Part shown: positions 33,126 to 43,975 of the stretch, piece by piece
How the letters are laid out: every line of letters begins with the position of its first letter
How positions within the stretch are numbered: the stretch's first letter is position 1
From: Labia minor
Lineage: Eukaryota; Arthropoda; Insecta; Dermaptera; Spongiphoridae
Length of the DNA stretch: 64,000 nt
Assembly: GCA_963082975.1 (NCBI GenBank)
Contig: OY720346.1
Coordinates: 70,299,267 to 70,363,266, forward strand
Direction: 5' to 3'
The notes under the pieces: generated by a model
Seen by the model: the letters and a program-made list of their open reading frames with translations, nothing else
Databases searched by the model: none
What the model was told of the DNA's origin: nothing
Position numbers and translations under genes: made by a program

Positions 33126-33705
33126 TTACTATCTCGCCAGAGATTCGATGTCGATATTTTGATGTTTTTATACGTTTTGAATGTCCCTAAGTCATTTTCA
33201 ATAAAGTTGAGGAAAAATATCTGTATGTGTGTATATATGTCGACAAGATTACGCAAAAACGATTTGAGCTAGAATCATGAATTTGGTATACGGGCATTAT
33301 TCAAAATTTGTAGTATTCTATCAACTTTTGAGTAATGTAGCTCATTCGGAAGAGGACCATTACCTACCACGTTTTCATTTTTTTTCCTCTAAACTGACCA
33401 TTAAATTAAAGATAAATGTTTGATAGTTTTTCACATGATTAAAAATTGTATAAAACTGCTATATATAGAATTTCAGCTTGATTGAATCACTGAAAGTACC
33501 AGAATTAATTTTTTAACACTGCAAACTCACGCGCCAGCACGTGACGTGGTGCCATCAACAAAGAGCCAAACACGCGGTGGTTTAATAAATATTATTTATT
33601 AATTTATAATTTATAATTAATTAAATTTAATTTAAATATAATATATTATGTTATTTAATCCAATTCAAATTGCGACATATTCGAGTGGAGACATTTCAGC
33701 TTATT
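33126..33705 (+). mobile_element. Family A (HINE-like), full-length, plus orientation
   Basis: 5' TTACTATCTCGCCAGAGATT (imperfect palindrome), then GATTTTGATG or a close variant, GTCCCTAAGTCATTTTCA and a short TGTGTGTATATATG core at about 33220. It continues with AATTTGGTATACGGGCATTA, GGAAGAGGACCATTACCTAC and TGCTATATATAGAATTTCAG. It ends with the AT-rich arm, the imperfect hairpin GAGTG-gaga-CATTT and the terminus CAGCTTATTA. Confidence 0.85.
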
Positions 33706-33889
33706 ATTTTAAATTTAATTTTTTTATTTTAAATTATTTCTAAACATTTGGTTATTTCACTATAATAATACTACTACTATAATAATTACTTGGGTCGTAA
33801 ATGATATTGTAAAGCTTAATTTACTTTTATTTGTATCGATGATCTATGTATGTAATTATATTATAGTTGATTTTTTTTTTTTTTTTGGT

Positions 33890-34220
33890 CAAGGTAAATC
33901 GCTGTATGTACCAGGTCGAAAATTTAAATGAGTGGCGAACATGAGAGGAGGCAGCAGGTAGGCCGAAATGGGGCATTGAAATGCACTCGATGGTCCCCGC
34001 CCCCTGACACTGTAATGAGCGATTGCAGCTTGTGCACGCACACAGGCGCCCTTTGATAAATGACTGGGACAGGTCCGGCTCTCTGGGTGCCCGCTGGTAC
34101 CATCATGGCTGCTGTCCCGCCCAATGAACCTCGATCCCCTAATCGTTCTCGCAAACACATTCCATGGCATCATCGGTCACACTATCATCGACAACTCAAT
34201 CCCGTATATTGGATCATAAT
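33890..34220. other. Higher-complexity GC island
   Basis: Unique, about 50% GC. It includes GGTCCCCGCCCCCTGACACT, GATTGCAGCTTGTGCACGCA and CATCATGGCTGCTGTCCCGC. Short frames of 68-94 codons exist in three phases across it, so none stands out as coding. Possible conserved regulatory element. Confidence 0.35.
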
Positions 34221-34630
34221 TTATAATATATGGAAAATTAATAACCCATACAAATATGCTTTTTAATTGGAAATTAATGAACTTTAAAAATATAATAAAT
34301 AGCTGATTAGATTGTTTATTTTATCGAAAATTTATTAATATTAACTCTTATAAAGAATCTATATATTATTCTTGATTAAGTGATACATCTTTTTGATAAT
34401 TATTTCAAAGAAAAAAACAATTTATTTAAAATTGGCTGCATATTTATTACGGTTAGTATTATCATGATAATAACAATAATCTACAAATATTTAATTATTT
34501 TTATTTTATATAATTGAACCAAACATCAAAAAATATGTAAATGTTAGGAAAAGTAACTTAAATTCTTGAGACAGAACAAATTTTTATCATCATGCTTGCA
34601 TTTGCAGCAATGAACCAATTTCTGAATTTT
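34221..34630. other. AT-rich spacer
   Basis: No feature supported. Confidence 0.55.
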
Positions 34631-34633
34631 ATT

Positions 34634-34880
34634 TTATTGTCTTTTCACACCAAATTTCACATGTGGAGATTTTTACATATCATATATATTTTTACATATT
34701 ATGCAATTTGTATACAGAAAAAAAGTATTTTTAGCATGATGTCTGTCTGTCTGTCCATTGTGTGTCCATATATACATGTATGAACGACTCAACGGATTTT
34801 GATAAAATTTGGTATATTTACTTAATGCATCAATAGCATGAACTCATTAACTTTTGGTGTATATCCGGAAACTCTTTGTA
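34634..34880 (+). mobile_element. Family B variant (B'), partial
   Basis: CACACCAAATTTCACATGTG, then an AGCATGATGTCTGTCTGTCT core, CAACGGATTTTGATAAAATT and TTTTGGTGTATATCCGGAAA. The 5' terminus is missing. After 34880 the sequence leaves the family-B pattern and runs to the next copy. Confidence 0.75.
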
Positions 34881-35065
34881 CAAAACACACTGACATTTGA
34901 AACGCAATAACTTTTGTTGTATGCATCCAAATATCATGAAATTTGTACCAGTTGTCAGTGAGGGGCTAAGCCATCTACGGGTAAAATATTACAATAGATC
35001 GCATTAGTGGTACTATTTTTTTTAAAGCTCGGTTCTTTTGATATGGAGGGTGTAATTGTATTTTT

Positions 35066-35556
35066 ACCGACTAGGGACGGGACGGTATTGTTTTCACATC
35101 AAATTTCACATGTGGAGATTTTTACATATCTCCACGAATCATGCATTTTGTTAACAGAAAAAAGTTTTTTATCATGATATCTGTCCGTCTGTCCATTGTG
35201 TGTCCATATAGACGTGTACGAACGATTCAACGGATTTTTATAAAATTTGGTATATTTACTTAATGCATCAATAGCATGAACTCATCAACTTTTTTGGGGT
35301 ATATCCAGAAACCGGAAGTGGTAGTTTACAAAATATTAATTTTATATTCATTGCCGGAAAATATTTCACTTAAAATCTAGTAGTAATTAATAATTTGAGT
35401 AATTAAACTAAAAATAAAAACCAAGATAATATAATTTAGTATTTTAATTCAAGTTTTTAATATATTCTTTTTTACTTTATATATGTATATGGTATATGTT
35501 ATTTGAAAATTAATTTATTTCAAATCGTCAGTCGGTACTGTGCCTGGCCACAGCTT
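35066..35556 (+). mobile_element. Family B variant (B'), near full-length
   Basis: 5' TTTTACCGACTAGGGACGGG, then ACGGTATTG, the GTCCGTCTGTCC core, TAAAATTTGGTATATTTACT and GAAACCGGAAGTGGTAGTTT. It ends with the AT-rich arm, the inverted motif CGTCAGTCGGT and GCCTGGCCACAGCTTATTTT. It lacks the paired TGACGTCA block and is about 490 bp. It differs consistently from the 620-650 bp copies, which suggests a subfamily (with 54447 and 54920). Confidence 0.8.
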
Positions 35557-35559
35557 ATT

Positions 35560-36100
35560 TTATTAATCCAAGAACAAAAGCCTCAATCGATTTCTTATTA
35601 TTTTGTTTATTTATTAAATTTATGCACATATTTACCCTGTTTTCCCCACTAAATTTTCCAACTAACCAACATTAATTTAAAATCTTTAATGGTTCGTTAA
35701 TCTCATTAATTTATTTAGATAGAATTAAAATTTAATATTTTAAATATTTTTAATATATTAAAAAATTTTATTTTAGGAAATATTCGGTTATTTACAGAAT
35801 TTTTAACATATATAAGTAGATGCAGATAGACGGTTAATGTATATACTTACATCTTGGCTTTATATCTAAAAGAATCACGTATTTCAAGTCGGATTCCTTA
35901 GGTCCCTAATAGACCTTTATTTTCAACAAGTTTTTAAAAGAAAAAAAAACGTTCTCTAAGGATTTGAATATTCGGAAGCATATAGATATACAGATCACAT
36001 AAATTTACTGAAAAAATCTTAAAATTAAATATTAAATCTCATTTTTATTTCAAGATTTCTATACCTTACTGCCAAGAGAGGAGCAATACCATTAGAAAGA
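35560..36100. other. AT-rich spacer
   Basis: No feature supported. Confidence 0.55.
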
Positions 36101-36103
36101 AAG

Positions 36104-36224
36104 GTCTGCTCAAAAGAAAAGGTGAATTTTGTATTATTTCGAAAAGTATTTTATTTATTCATCAATATTAATTTTGTCCCCTTCAAAGTAATTCCCCTCT
36201 TCTTACGATCGTCGAAGCACTTCT
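36104..36224 (-). mobile_element. mariner 3'-end fragment
   Basis: AGGTCTGCTCAAAAGAAAAG, then TTTCGAAAAGTATTTTATTT and TTTTGTCCCCTTCAAAGTAA match the ends of 43349 and 49326. The match breaks off at ATCGTCGAAGCACTTCTAAA, where family-A sequence begins. Confidence 0.8.
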
Positions 36225-36872
36225 AAATTTTCGTGATCGCAATACTGGCAAGAAAGTAAAAATCTGGAGCGTCTCCTCTCGACTATCTCTTAAATTTGAA
36301 TTAAATTAATTAACACATTTGTTATATATTTAAATTAAATTTAATTAATTATAAATTATAAATTAAAGTTAATAAATAATATTTATTAAACCACCGCGTG
36401 TTTGGCTCTTTGTTGATGGCACCACGTCACGTGCTGGCGCGTGAGTTTGCAGTGTTAAAAAATTAATTCTGGTACTTTCAGTGATTCAATCAAGCTGAAA
36501 TTCTATATATAGCAGTTTTATACAATTTTTAATCATGTGAAAAACTATCAAACATTTATCTTTAATTTAATGGTCAGTTTAGAGGAAAAAAAATGAAAAC
36601 GTGGTAGGTAATGGTCCTCTTCCAAATGAGCTACATTTCTCAAAAGTTGATAGAAAACTATGAGTTTTGAATAATGACCCTGTACCAAATTTTATTATTA
36701 TTCTAGCTCAAACCGTTTTTGCGTAATCTTGTCTTCATACACACACACACACATTTTTCTCAATCTTTTAGGGAAAATCACTCAGGGGCCTTCAAAACGT
36801 AAAAAAACATCAAAATCTCGAAATTGAAAATTTTCGTGATCGCAATACTATCTCTGGCGAGATAGAAAAAAT
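36225..36872 (-). mobile_element. Family A (HINE-like) full copy preceded by a family-A 5'-end fragment
   Basis: Bases 36225-36259 (TTTTCGTGATCGCAATACTG) are the 5' terminus of one minus-strand copy. At 36260 a complete minus-strand copy starts (CTGGAGCGTCTCCTCTCGAC) and ends GGCGAGATAGAAAAA. It includes CCACGTCACGTGCTGGCGCG, a (CA)n core (36738-36753) and GGCCTTCAAAACGT. The head-to-tail arrangement resembles 21344-22217. Confidence 0.8.
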
Positions 36873-37107
36873 TTAAAATATCTTTCATTAAAGATGAAAT
36901 GTTTTATGAGCCTATCTTTGATTCAATACTGTAAAATTAAAATTAAATCAAAAGGTTGAATTTTCAACTAAAAGAGAAATTATAGTAATTATTATAAACT
37001 TATAATGTTTATTTAGGGAATAAATAACATCAAATGAATGTAAATTTTCATTAATTTTATTTTTAAATTTTAATATTATAAAATCCAATTACTTTATTCT
37101 TTTTACT
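36873..37107. other. AT-rich spacer
   Basis: No feature supported. Confidence 0.5.
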
Positions 37108-37178
37108 ATCTCGCCAGAGATAATATTGCGATCACGAAAAATTTCGATATTGTGATTTTGATGTTTTTATACGTTTGT
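37108..37178 (+). mobile_element. Family A 5'-end fragment
   Basis: TTACTATCTCGCCAGAGATA with the palindrome TATCTC-gcca-GAGATA, then TTGCGATCACGAAAAATTTC and GATTTTGATGTTTTTATACG. Truncated after that. Confidence 0.8.
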
Positions 37179-37214
37179 TAGTAGTTAAAAAATAAGTGTA
37201 TTATTTTTCATCGT

Positions 37215-37560
37215 TAAAGCTTTAATAATAAAAATTTGGTCTTGAAGGAGAGAACGATTCTTCGAGTTACCGGTAATGAATCATTGATGTTGTTTGGATG
37301 CTCTCGTTACACGTAGCCGCCATAAAGCATGGCTTGTCTCCATTGAGCGTTGCTCCCTCGCCTAGGTCAGGGATAGATGGAATGCCCGCTTCGTCTCCCC
37401 TCCACTCGCTCTTGCCTATGTCGTTAATCCAAACATCCTGAGGAATCGATAACAGTGAATTGGTTCCTAGGAAGCGTTCACACATTTCAAATAATCCAGC
37501 CGAATTCCGGTCTACTGGAGGGAATGTGTGAGCTGCCTTATGGAATTTTATTATAGGAAA
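37215..37560. other. Higher-complexity island with PHO-like site
   Basis: Unique sequence with CGTAGCCGCCATAAAGCATG (GCCGCCATAAA at 37316-37326 fits the PHO/YY1 core GCCAT). It also has TTAATAATAAAAATTTGG and CGTCGTTAATCC-type homeodomain-like words. The 72-codon minus frame (37267-37485) has no recognised domain. Candidate regulatory element. Confidence 0.35.
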
Positions 37561-37800
37561 AAATAATAATCATCATAATAATAACTCGTGGCAACTACTA
37601 CTACTATAAAATGATTGAATACACATGCATTCTTAACTCAACGATCCATTAATTTCAATTGGAAATAAATTAATAGATTGTAATGATTTATCATTTATTT
37701 AAATTCAGTTCAATTTATTTTCTTTGCCATTTTGGAATTTATTTAGTAAAATTATTTTTCATTTTCTTTATGTTAGTTAATCTTTTATCTGGCAGTTTTA

Positions 37801-37831
<31 letters not shown>

Positions 37832-37860
37832 AATTATACTGTAATATTATAATATAATAT
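37561..37860. other. AT-rich spacer with T24 run
   Basis: A homopolymer T run lies at 37800-37825. Nothing else. Confidence 0.55.
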
Positions 37861-38478
37861 AAATAAATTGACCTGTGGCCAGGCCCAGAACCGACCGACG
37901 GTTTGAAATAAATTAATTTCCAGCTACAGAAACAATTTCAAATAATTTTAATTTTTATATCTATTAATGCAATAAAAAACAGATATGGATATAAAATAAA
38001 TATTTTTAATTTTATTTCATTTATAATATATAAGGAGGCGCTGGCATCATGAAGGGTTGGGTGACATCATATAATTTTAAATTAAGAAAAAACTAATGAA
38101 GATGATTTCTCCCGAGGATAAAACTAATACAGAGTGCATGATTCGTGGAGATATGTAGAAATCTCCTCATGTGAAATTTGGCGTGAAAATAACCTTTCCT
38201 TTTCTATCGTCGATCAGTAATACTACCACTTCCGGTTTCCGGATATACAGCAAAAGTTGATCAATTCATCATACTGATGCATTAAGTAAATATACTAAAT
38301 TTTATCAAAATCCGGTGAGCCTTTCGAGCAGTAGACGTCTATGGACAGACGGACAGACATCATGCTTAAAATACTATTTTCTGTTAAGAAAATGCATGAT
38401 TCGTGGAGATATGTAAAAATCTCCACATGTGAAATTTGGTGTGAAAACAATACCTCCCTTACTATTGTCGGTCGGAAA
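37861..38478 (-). mobile_element. Family B (HINE-like), near full-length, diverged
   Basis: On the plus strand this gives AAATTGACCTGTGGCCAGGC, ACCGACCGACGGTTTG, CTTCCGGTTTCCGG and the GACAGACGGACAGAC core (38344-38358). It ends ATGCATGATTCGTGGAGATA and TACTATTGTCGGTCGG. The paired TGACGTCA sites have decayed to GGCATCATGA and TGACATCAT. Confidence 0.85.
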
Positions 38479-38639
38479 AAAGAAAGTAAAACAAGACAGA
38501 TAAAACTAATTATCTTAAATAATATACAAAAATTAATTATAAATGTTTATATTTGATTACTTTTAAATTAATGTTATATTAATATATATATATATATATA
38601 TATATTTATTGCAAAATAAAGAATTGAATATGAAAATAA

Positions 38640-39130
38640 ATCAATCTTATCTTATTATACTTGCAAAAGTTGTATATATATTTGTATTTTTGAAATATTA
38701 AACCGCTTTAAAAAGTTTTTTGAAATTCACACCATAGATAATTTTTATATAGAAAATTCGATCTGTATTAGTTTGAGCCTCGGGGAAAATCATCTTTGTT
38801 AGTTTTTTCTTAATTTAAAATGTTCTTTTAAATTAAATGGCTTGTATAGTTTAAAATTTATATATTAATTTAAAATTTATCTTATTAGTCTTGCAAACAT
38901 TGTAAGTATATTATCTTTCTGCCTTTCTATCTTGAAAATTATTAACATGTTTAAAAATAATTTCTTTCTTTAATTAATATTCATTTAAAATGATAATTAA
39001 AGAATATCGTATTCCAAATAAATTGTTGAATATCAATCTGATCTAATAATATTAAATTATTTTAATTTGAGTGACAATTTTTACAATAAATTATATTAAA
39101 TAATTTAAATGATATTTGATTATTATAAAT
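38640..39130 (+). repeat. Family-B-like fragment followed by repeat D (copy 3, partial)
   Basis: Same order as 4385-5100. TTTTTGAAATTCACACCAT, then ATCTGTATTAGTTTGAGCCT and TCTTAATTTAAAATG come first. ATTCCAAATAAATTGTTGAA, ATCTAATAATATTAAAT and ATGATATTTGATTAT follow. The (TA)n tract at 38581-38605 lies just outside. Confidence 0.65.
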
Positions 39131-40110
39131 AAAAAGAATCAAAATTATATATGAATAATTTTGTTTGTTTATTACTAAAATTAATATTCAATTTTCAAAA
39201 ATTCGTTTTGCATTCGATTAAATTAAATTTATTTAATAGAGTAGTAGAGAGGTTATTTAATAAATTACATATTAATAATAATAAAAAAACAAATTAATTA
39301 AAATAAAATAAATCATTATGGAGTGAAAAAAAAATAAAATATTTTGTCGCCATTCTCTCTAATTTATATAAGTTAAATAGATATCTGTATTTAGAAAAGT
39401 AACGACTTAATTTCGTTATCAAATTTTCAAATCACTGCCCTCCTTTTTTCGGTACGCCTTGTGTTACTTACATTATAATTATCTTATTATCTTTGCAATG
39501 TGTACTTTCAAGGTCTCGAGTGTTCGGTCTGTCGCCCAAATGGCATCTCGTGATTGCGTGAGTGGGCAATTGGCAAAAAAATGACAAGTACAAGAATAAA
39601 AAGAATAACTAAAAAAGAAAAAAATTCAACATCAACAACACCAAATTATTTTAATGAAGTTTATGAAAAACATGTAAATTATTGTTTCAAACTATGTGAT
39701 TTTTAAATAATTATATGTCGAGAAAGAAAACGCAACTAAAAAAAAAAAATAAAATAAAAAACATCTCCCATTTACTTAGATATGAGATAATTTTCATATA
39801 ACTATTATTATTAATTATTTAAATATAATACTTTAAAACAATTTTTATAAAATTTTTACACACTAACACTATATTAATAACAGTGATGAAAAGGAAATGA
39901 TTAATCTAATGAGAATAAGAAATATTCAGTTCAAATTATAAAGAAAATGATATATTTTATCGAAAATGGTAAGGAAGGGGGAAGGTATTATATATACATA
40001 ATTATTCCACACTATTACTGATAGTGGTAAAAATAAGAGGTTTTAAAAAATAAAGAAAAATTTACACCTATAGGAAATAAAACCAAAATTCTCTTCTTTT
40101 TTATATTAAT
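39131..40110. other. AT-rich spacer with small complex patch
   Basis: The patch 39495-39585 (AAGGTCTCGAGTGTTCGGTC) is more complex than its surroundings. No ORF. Confidence 0.45.
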
Positions 40111-40114
40111 TTAT

Positions 40115-40205
40115 TATAACGTTTTTCTAAACTTCACTTCATGTCTGTCTGTCTGTCTGTTCGCTCTTGACAAATTGAAATCGATTTTTCATCAACTTTA
40201 TTTGT
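40115..40205 (+). repeat. Repeat E fragment with (GTCT)n core
   Basis: AACGTTTTTCTAAACTTCAC, then TTCATGTCTGTCTGTCTGTC, TTCGCTCTTGACAAATTG and CGATTTTTCATCAACTTTA. The reverse-complement partner is at 32600-32690. Confidence 0.55.
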
Positions 40206-40984
40206 CAGTTTACGTGTTTAATAAAATTGTTATTATTACAAAATACTAAATGCGCCCAACGTTTTTCGTTGTATATGAAGCAATTCATCCATAAACTTTG
40301 TCAGGCTTATAGAAAAATTATTTTAATCTTTTTAGTCCAAGAAAAAAAACGTTATTTTATAATTTTTTTCTATATTTATATTATATTGTATTGTAAATAT
40401 CTTATATTTATTTATCTTAATGTGTGTATTTGTTTCTTTTTCAATTTTTTAAAAATCATATAACATAAATATACTCTTTATTGAAAATTATTTTTATTTT
40501 ACAAAAAGACATATAAAAAATTAAAAAAAAAAAAATTGTTTACGAATAAAACTATCTAGCCAAGTAAACCTCTAATTTGTGGTTAAAGGAGAGTTTTGAT
40601 GATGGCAACCGCAGAGGTATCATTAGAATAATTTTTATTGTCTCTAAACAAGATTTAGATAATTATTTGATATAATATTATAAACAAAAATACTATTACT
40701 AAGAAATGTATTTTTTAGACCGATAACATTTCTTACAGTACTATTATTTTTGATTTAGGTAGAATTTTATGTGTTATTCATTTTTCATTTAAAACTAATT
40801 TTCTATTTCTATTTTAATAAGCATTTCTAATGTCCATTAAAACAAAATAAGATATTCTTTTGGTTATAATTTTAGTTCACACCCTTATAAATAAAAAGCA
40901 TATACTTTTAAAAAGATTCAAGAATGAAAAAGTTACTCAAGTCTTAGAGAGATATATAAATTTAATTTAATATTAGTAATACAT
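40206..40984. other. AT-rich spacer
   Basis: A 78-codon plus frame (40227-40463) is A/T-driven and has no motif. A short complex patch lies at 40560-40625. Confidence 0.45.
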
Positions 40985-41145
40985 TTTGAGTTTTGGAAAA
41001 TAGAGTTTTTTTGTAGGATTTATAGGTTAAAGAAATCAATAAGGAATGGATGAGACTCCAATTACATGTTCTCTATGCACCCTATCTCCAAAAATAGATA
41101 GGGGTATAAAATCAAAGAGGTTGCGATGGTGGGCGATATGAAAAA
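40985..41145 (+). pseudogene. LINE fragment, strongly decayed
   Basis: GAGTTTTGGAAAATAGAGTT, then TTTATAGGTTAAAGAAATCA and CAATTACATGTTCTCTATGC, then TATAAAATCAAAGAGGTTGC. These align in order with the LINE copies at 1929 and 30730 (the FENRILRSIYGLKKDE to RLRW part). No open frame remains. Confidence 0.6.
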
Positions 41146-41256
41146 TAATTTAACCTCATCTTCGAATATCTATTGTTATTGTTGTTATTATTATTATTTT
41201 TAAATAGCTGGGGTCTATGGGTCATACGAGATCAAAATTGGGAAGCTATTTGATAA

Positions 41257-41722
41257 AAATCTGGAGTGTCTCCACTTGACTATCTCACAAATTTGAATTG
41301 GATTAGTTAACATATATTATATGTAAATTTAATTTAATTAATTAAAAATTAAGTATAATTAAATTGGATTAATTAATTAATTAATTTAAAATATTAAATT
41401 GACAGTATAGTATTGTTATTCAATTAAATTAATTAATTAACATATATTAAATTTAAATTTAAAACTTTTAACTTCATTTTTAAGTCAAAAATTAAAAATT
41501 TAAAAAAATAATACTTTGTTGATAATATCACGTCACGTGCTGGCGCTTGATTGTCAGTCAACGTGTTAAAAAATTAATTCCGGTACTTTCAGCGGTTCAA
41601 TCAGGCTGAAATTCTATTTATAGCAGTTTTATACAATTTTTAATCATGTGAAATACTATCAAACATATATCTTTATTTTTACGGTCACTTTAAAGGGAAA
41701 AAATGACAACGTGTTAGGTAAA
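41257..41722 (-). mobile_element. Family A (HINE-like), 5' half missing
   Basis: CTGGAGTGTCTCCACTTGAC gives the hairpin AGTG-gaga-CACT on the minus strand. The AT-rich arm, ATCACGTCACGTGCTGGCGC and TTATACAATTTTTAATCATG follow. The match breaks after GACAACGTGTTAGGTAAAT. Confidence 0.8.
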
Positions 41723-41939
41723 TTAATAGTTTTAATATTTGAATCAAAATTAAAAAAAATAATTTTTAATACCAATTTAATTTTAAATGATTGCCAGTTT
41801 TATGGTTTAAATAAATTAATGTCTTTAATTTTGATTAACATATTCATGCTGTTGAGGAAGGAGCTGCGCTAGACTGGTATTCTCTTTTTTTAAGTATATA
41901 TCTATAAATAACCATACGATTATGATACTAATTAGTTAA

Positions 41940-42288
41940 AAAATAAGCTGGAGTGCCAGCATATTTTTTTTTTATTTTTTGCAATGTGGCCCTCGAATGG
42001 TCATAGTTTAGACACTCATTGTTTAGAGGGGAAAAATGAAAACGTGGTAGATTACCTACCACGTTTTCATTCATGGTCCTCTTCCGAATGAGCTACATTT
42101 CTCAAAAGTTGATTGAAAACTACGAATTATGAATAATGCCCGTGTACCAAATTTCATTATTCTAGCTCAAACCGTTTTTGCGTAATCTTGTCTACATACA
42201 CACACAGACATTTTTCTCAACCTTAGTGAAAATGACTCAGGGGCCTTCAAAACGTATAAAAACATCAAAATTTCGACTTAGAAAATTT
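41940..42288 (-). mobile_element. Family A (HINE-like), rearranged, with inverted duplication
   Basis: The 3' tip AATAAGCTGGAGTGCCAGC is followed by unrelated sequence. From 42025 family A resumes (TTAGAGGGGAAAAATGAAAA) and carries a local inversion. It continues through GGTCCTCTTCCGAATGAGCT, a CACACACA core and AACGTATAAAAACATCAAAA. The 5' terminus is lost. Confidence 0.75.
42035..42071. repeat. Hairpin of 16-bp arms inside family A
   Basis: AATGAAAACGTGGTAG, a 5-base spacer (ATTAC), then CTACCACGTTTTCATT. Other family-A copies have this segment only once, so an inverted duplication happened here. Confidence 0.9.
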
Positions 42289-42289
42289 A

Positions 42290-42755
42290 TTATTATTAAT
42301 AATAATAATAATAATAACAATAATATAATGTTGAAGACTAGTTTAAGAAATCATTACTATAAATACTATAAACTATAATATAATACTATAACTATAAATA
42401 ATCAGGATAATAACCCTTTATCACAAATCAAATTTTCATCTCATTCTTGATCTATCCATCTAAAAAAAATCTTAACTATAATGTGGTTCTAATTATCATA
42501 TTTTTTTAATTATACAATTTATGTTTTTTGTTAATTTAGAAAATATGCCGTTCACTTATTGAACGATGTATAATAAATAGCCCTTTGGATTAATGCCTGA
42601 AGCAAATGTTTACATACAATGTATTCGACTAATAACTAGTATTTAGTTTTTTTTTACTTTAAACGCCTGATAATTGCTATAAATGGTTTATATTTCAATA
42701 AACTGTCTATGTGTTCGTCATAAATATTTTTTTTCGGTTTGTTTTCTGGTTTTTC
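42290..42755. other. AT-rich spacer with AAT repeat
   Basis: (AAT)n at 42289-42320. Otherwise nothing recognised. Confidence 0.55.
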
Positions 42756-42759
42756 GCTT

Positions 42760-43200
42760 GAAAAGATTACTCCTTAACGAGAGAGAGAGAGGAAGAGAGA
42801 AAGAGAGAGCGATCTCGCGCTGAGATTTTTATTTGTTGTCGGTGAAGCCCAGTAGTCTGTTCAAGGGTGTTGATTTATCTCCGCCATAACGAAGTTACAT
42901 GCAGAATATAAAAGTAATTGCGATGCAACAACAACGATGGCGGACAAAAGGAGACGAGTGAAGCACAACAAAACAAAACAAAATAAAAAAAAAAAAATCC
43001 CCCGGAGAAAATAAGATAAATATCCATACCGAAAAAAGCGCAATAGCTTGTGCTGGTGTTGGTGATGGACGTGAATGTCGGTGGGTGGAGAGGATTGCAG
43101 GCGAAGGCGTATGAATAATGAATTAGCCTGGCTGGGCCTTGACCCCGGGACTCTGGACTCGAATCCTTCCATTAGCAACGGCTACCAGCCAAAAATTCAA
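42760..43200. promoter_or_regulatory. Island with GAGA tract and PHO-like sites, possible PRE/enhancer
   Basis: A GA-rich tract (42780-42811) is followed within 150 bp by TCCGCCATAAC (42880) and CGATGGCGGAC (42935). These contain the PHO/YY1 core GCCAT in opposite orientations. The rest is unique and GC-richer (CCCCGGGACTCTGGACTC). The overlapping 105-codon and 61-codon frames on opposite strands have no motifs. The regulatory reading is inference from motif clustering. Confidence 0.3.
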
Positions 43201-43341
43201 ATTTTGCAATGGGTAAAAGATAAAAAAATATCAAATGGAATTGCATCTATACTTTTTTAGGGTGGACATTTCTTAGCTTTGGGTTGATAAACGTTACTCT
43301 TCAAAGATTTATAATAAATCAATTATTTATATATATATATA

Positions 43342-43975
43342 TATATATAAAAGAAAAGGTGAATTTTGAATTATTTCGAAAGGTATTTATATATTCATCA
43401 ATATCCATTTTGTCCCCTTCAAAGTAATTCCCCTCAAATATAATGCACTTATGCCAGCGCTCCTTCCAATTGTCGAAGCACTTCTGAAATGCGCTTTTCG
43501 GTATGGCAGCTCGTTCTTCGACTTTATCTCATCAAATGTGGCAAAATGCTTTCTTTTCATTGGTCTCTTCAGTTTTGGGAATAAGAAAAAGTCACAGGGA
43601 GCCAAATCAGGTGAATACGGTGGTTGAGTCATGATTAAGGTGTTGTTTTTGGCCTAAAAATCACGAACAAGCAATGAAAGCTGATGCAGAATCCATGATT
43701 TGGTTATCCACAATTCCGATCGTTTTAGCCGTATTCGCGCAAACATTGCATAACTTCCTTGTAGTATTCTTTATTTTATTTTTTTTAAAGTAAAAAATAG
43801 TAGAACACACAAAACGAGACTAACTTTTTCTGTTGTCAATAACAAACTACTAATCCAAATTGGCTGATAAAGTCAACATATGAAAAATATATGTGTACCA
43901 ACACAACAAAAAAAAAATTCGATAATCGAAAGAAAATTTAAAATTCACCTTCTCTTTTGACCTCTAGTATATTCT
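43342..43975 (-). mobile_element. mariner-type element, internally deleted
   Basis: The plus strand begins AAAAGAAAAGGTGAATTTTG and ends TTCACCTTCTCTTTTGACCT. The transposase C-terminal block is on the minus strand (start at 43632: PPYSPDLAPCDFFLFPKLKR). The upstream part keeps pieces of the SELW.NQSWI-like segment and of the leader, but the middle is deleted. It is about 630 bp. A (TA)n tract at 43331-43349 lies at its left edge. Confidence 0.85.
43387..43632 (-). pseudogene. mariner transposase C-terminal fragment
   Basis: Frame MTQPPYSPDLAPCDFFLFPK holds the third catalytic aspartate of the D,D34D triad. A frame shift after DEIKSKNEL scrambles the last 30 residues, although WILMNI at the very end matches the usual terminus. 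Non-functional. Confidence 0.85.

Noticed and set aside
34060-34266. Short ORFs on both strands (68-94 codons) at 33889-34266
   Set aside because: Several overlapping frames of similar length in a GC-richer island, none with a domain. The openness follows from base composition.
34592-34783. Frames containing SVCLSV-type strings, such as those at 34592, 62133 and 58403
   Set aside because: They are translations of the GTCY/GTAT microsatellite cores of families A-C, not genes.
42861-43260. 105-codon minus and 61-codon plus frames as a possible small gene
   Set aside because: They overlap on opposite strands, contain simple-repeat-derived stretches and have no recognisable motif.
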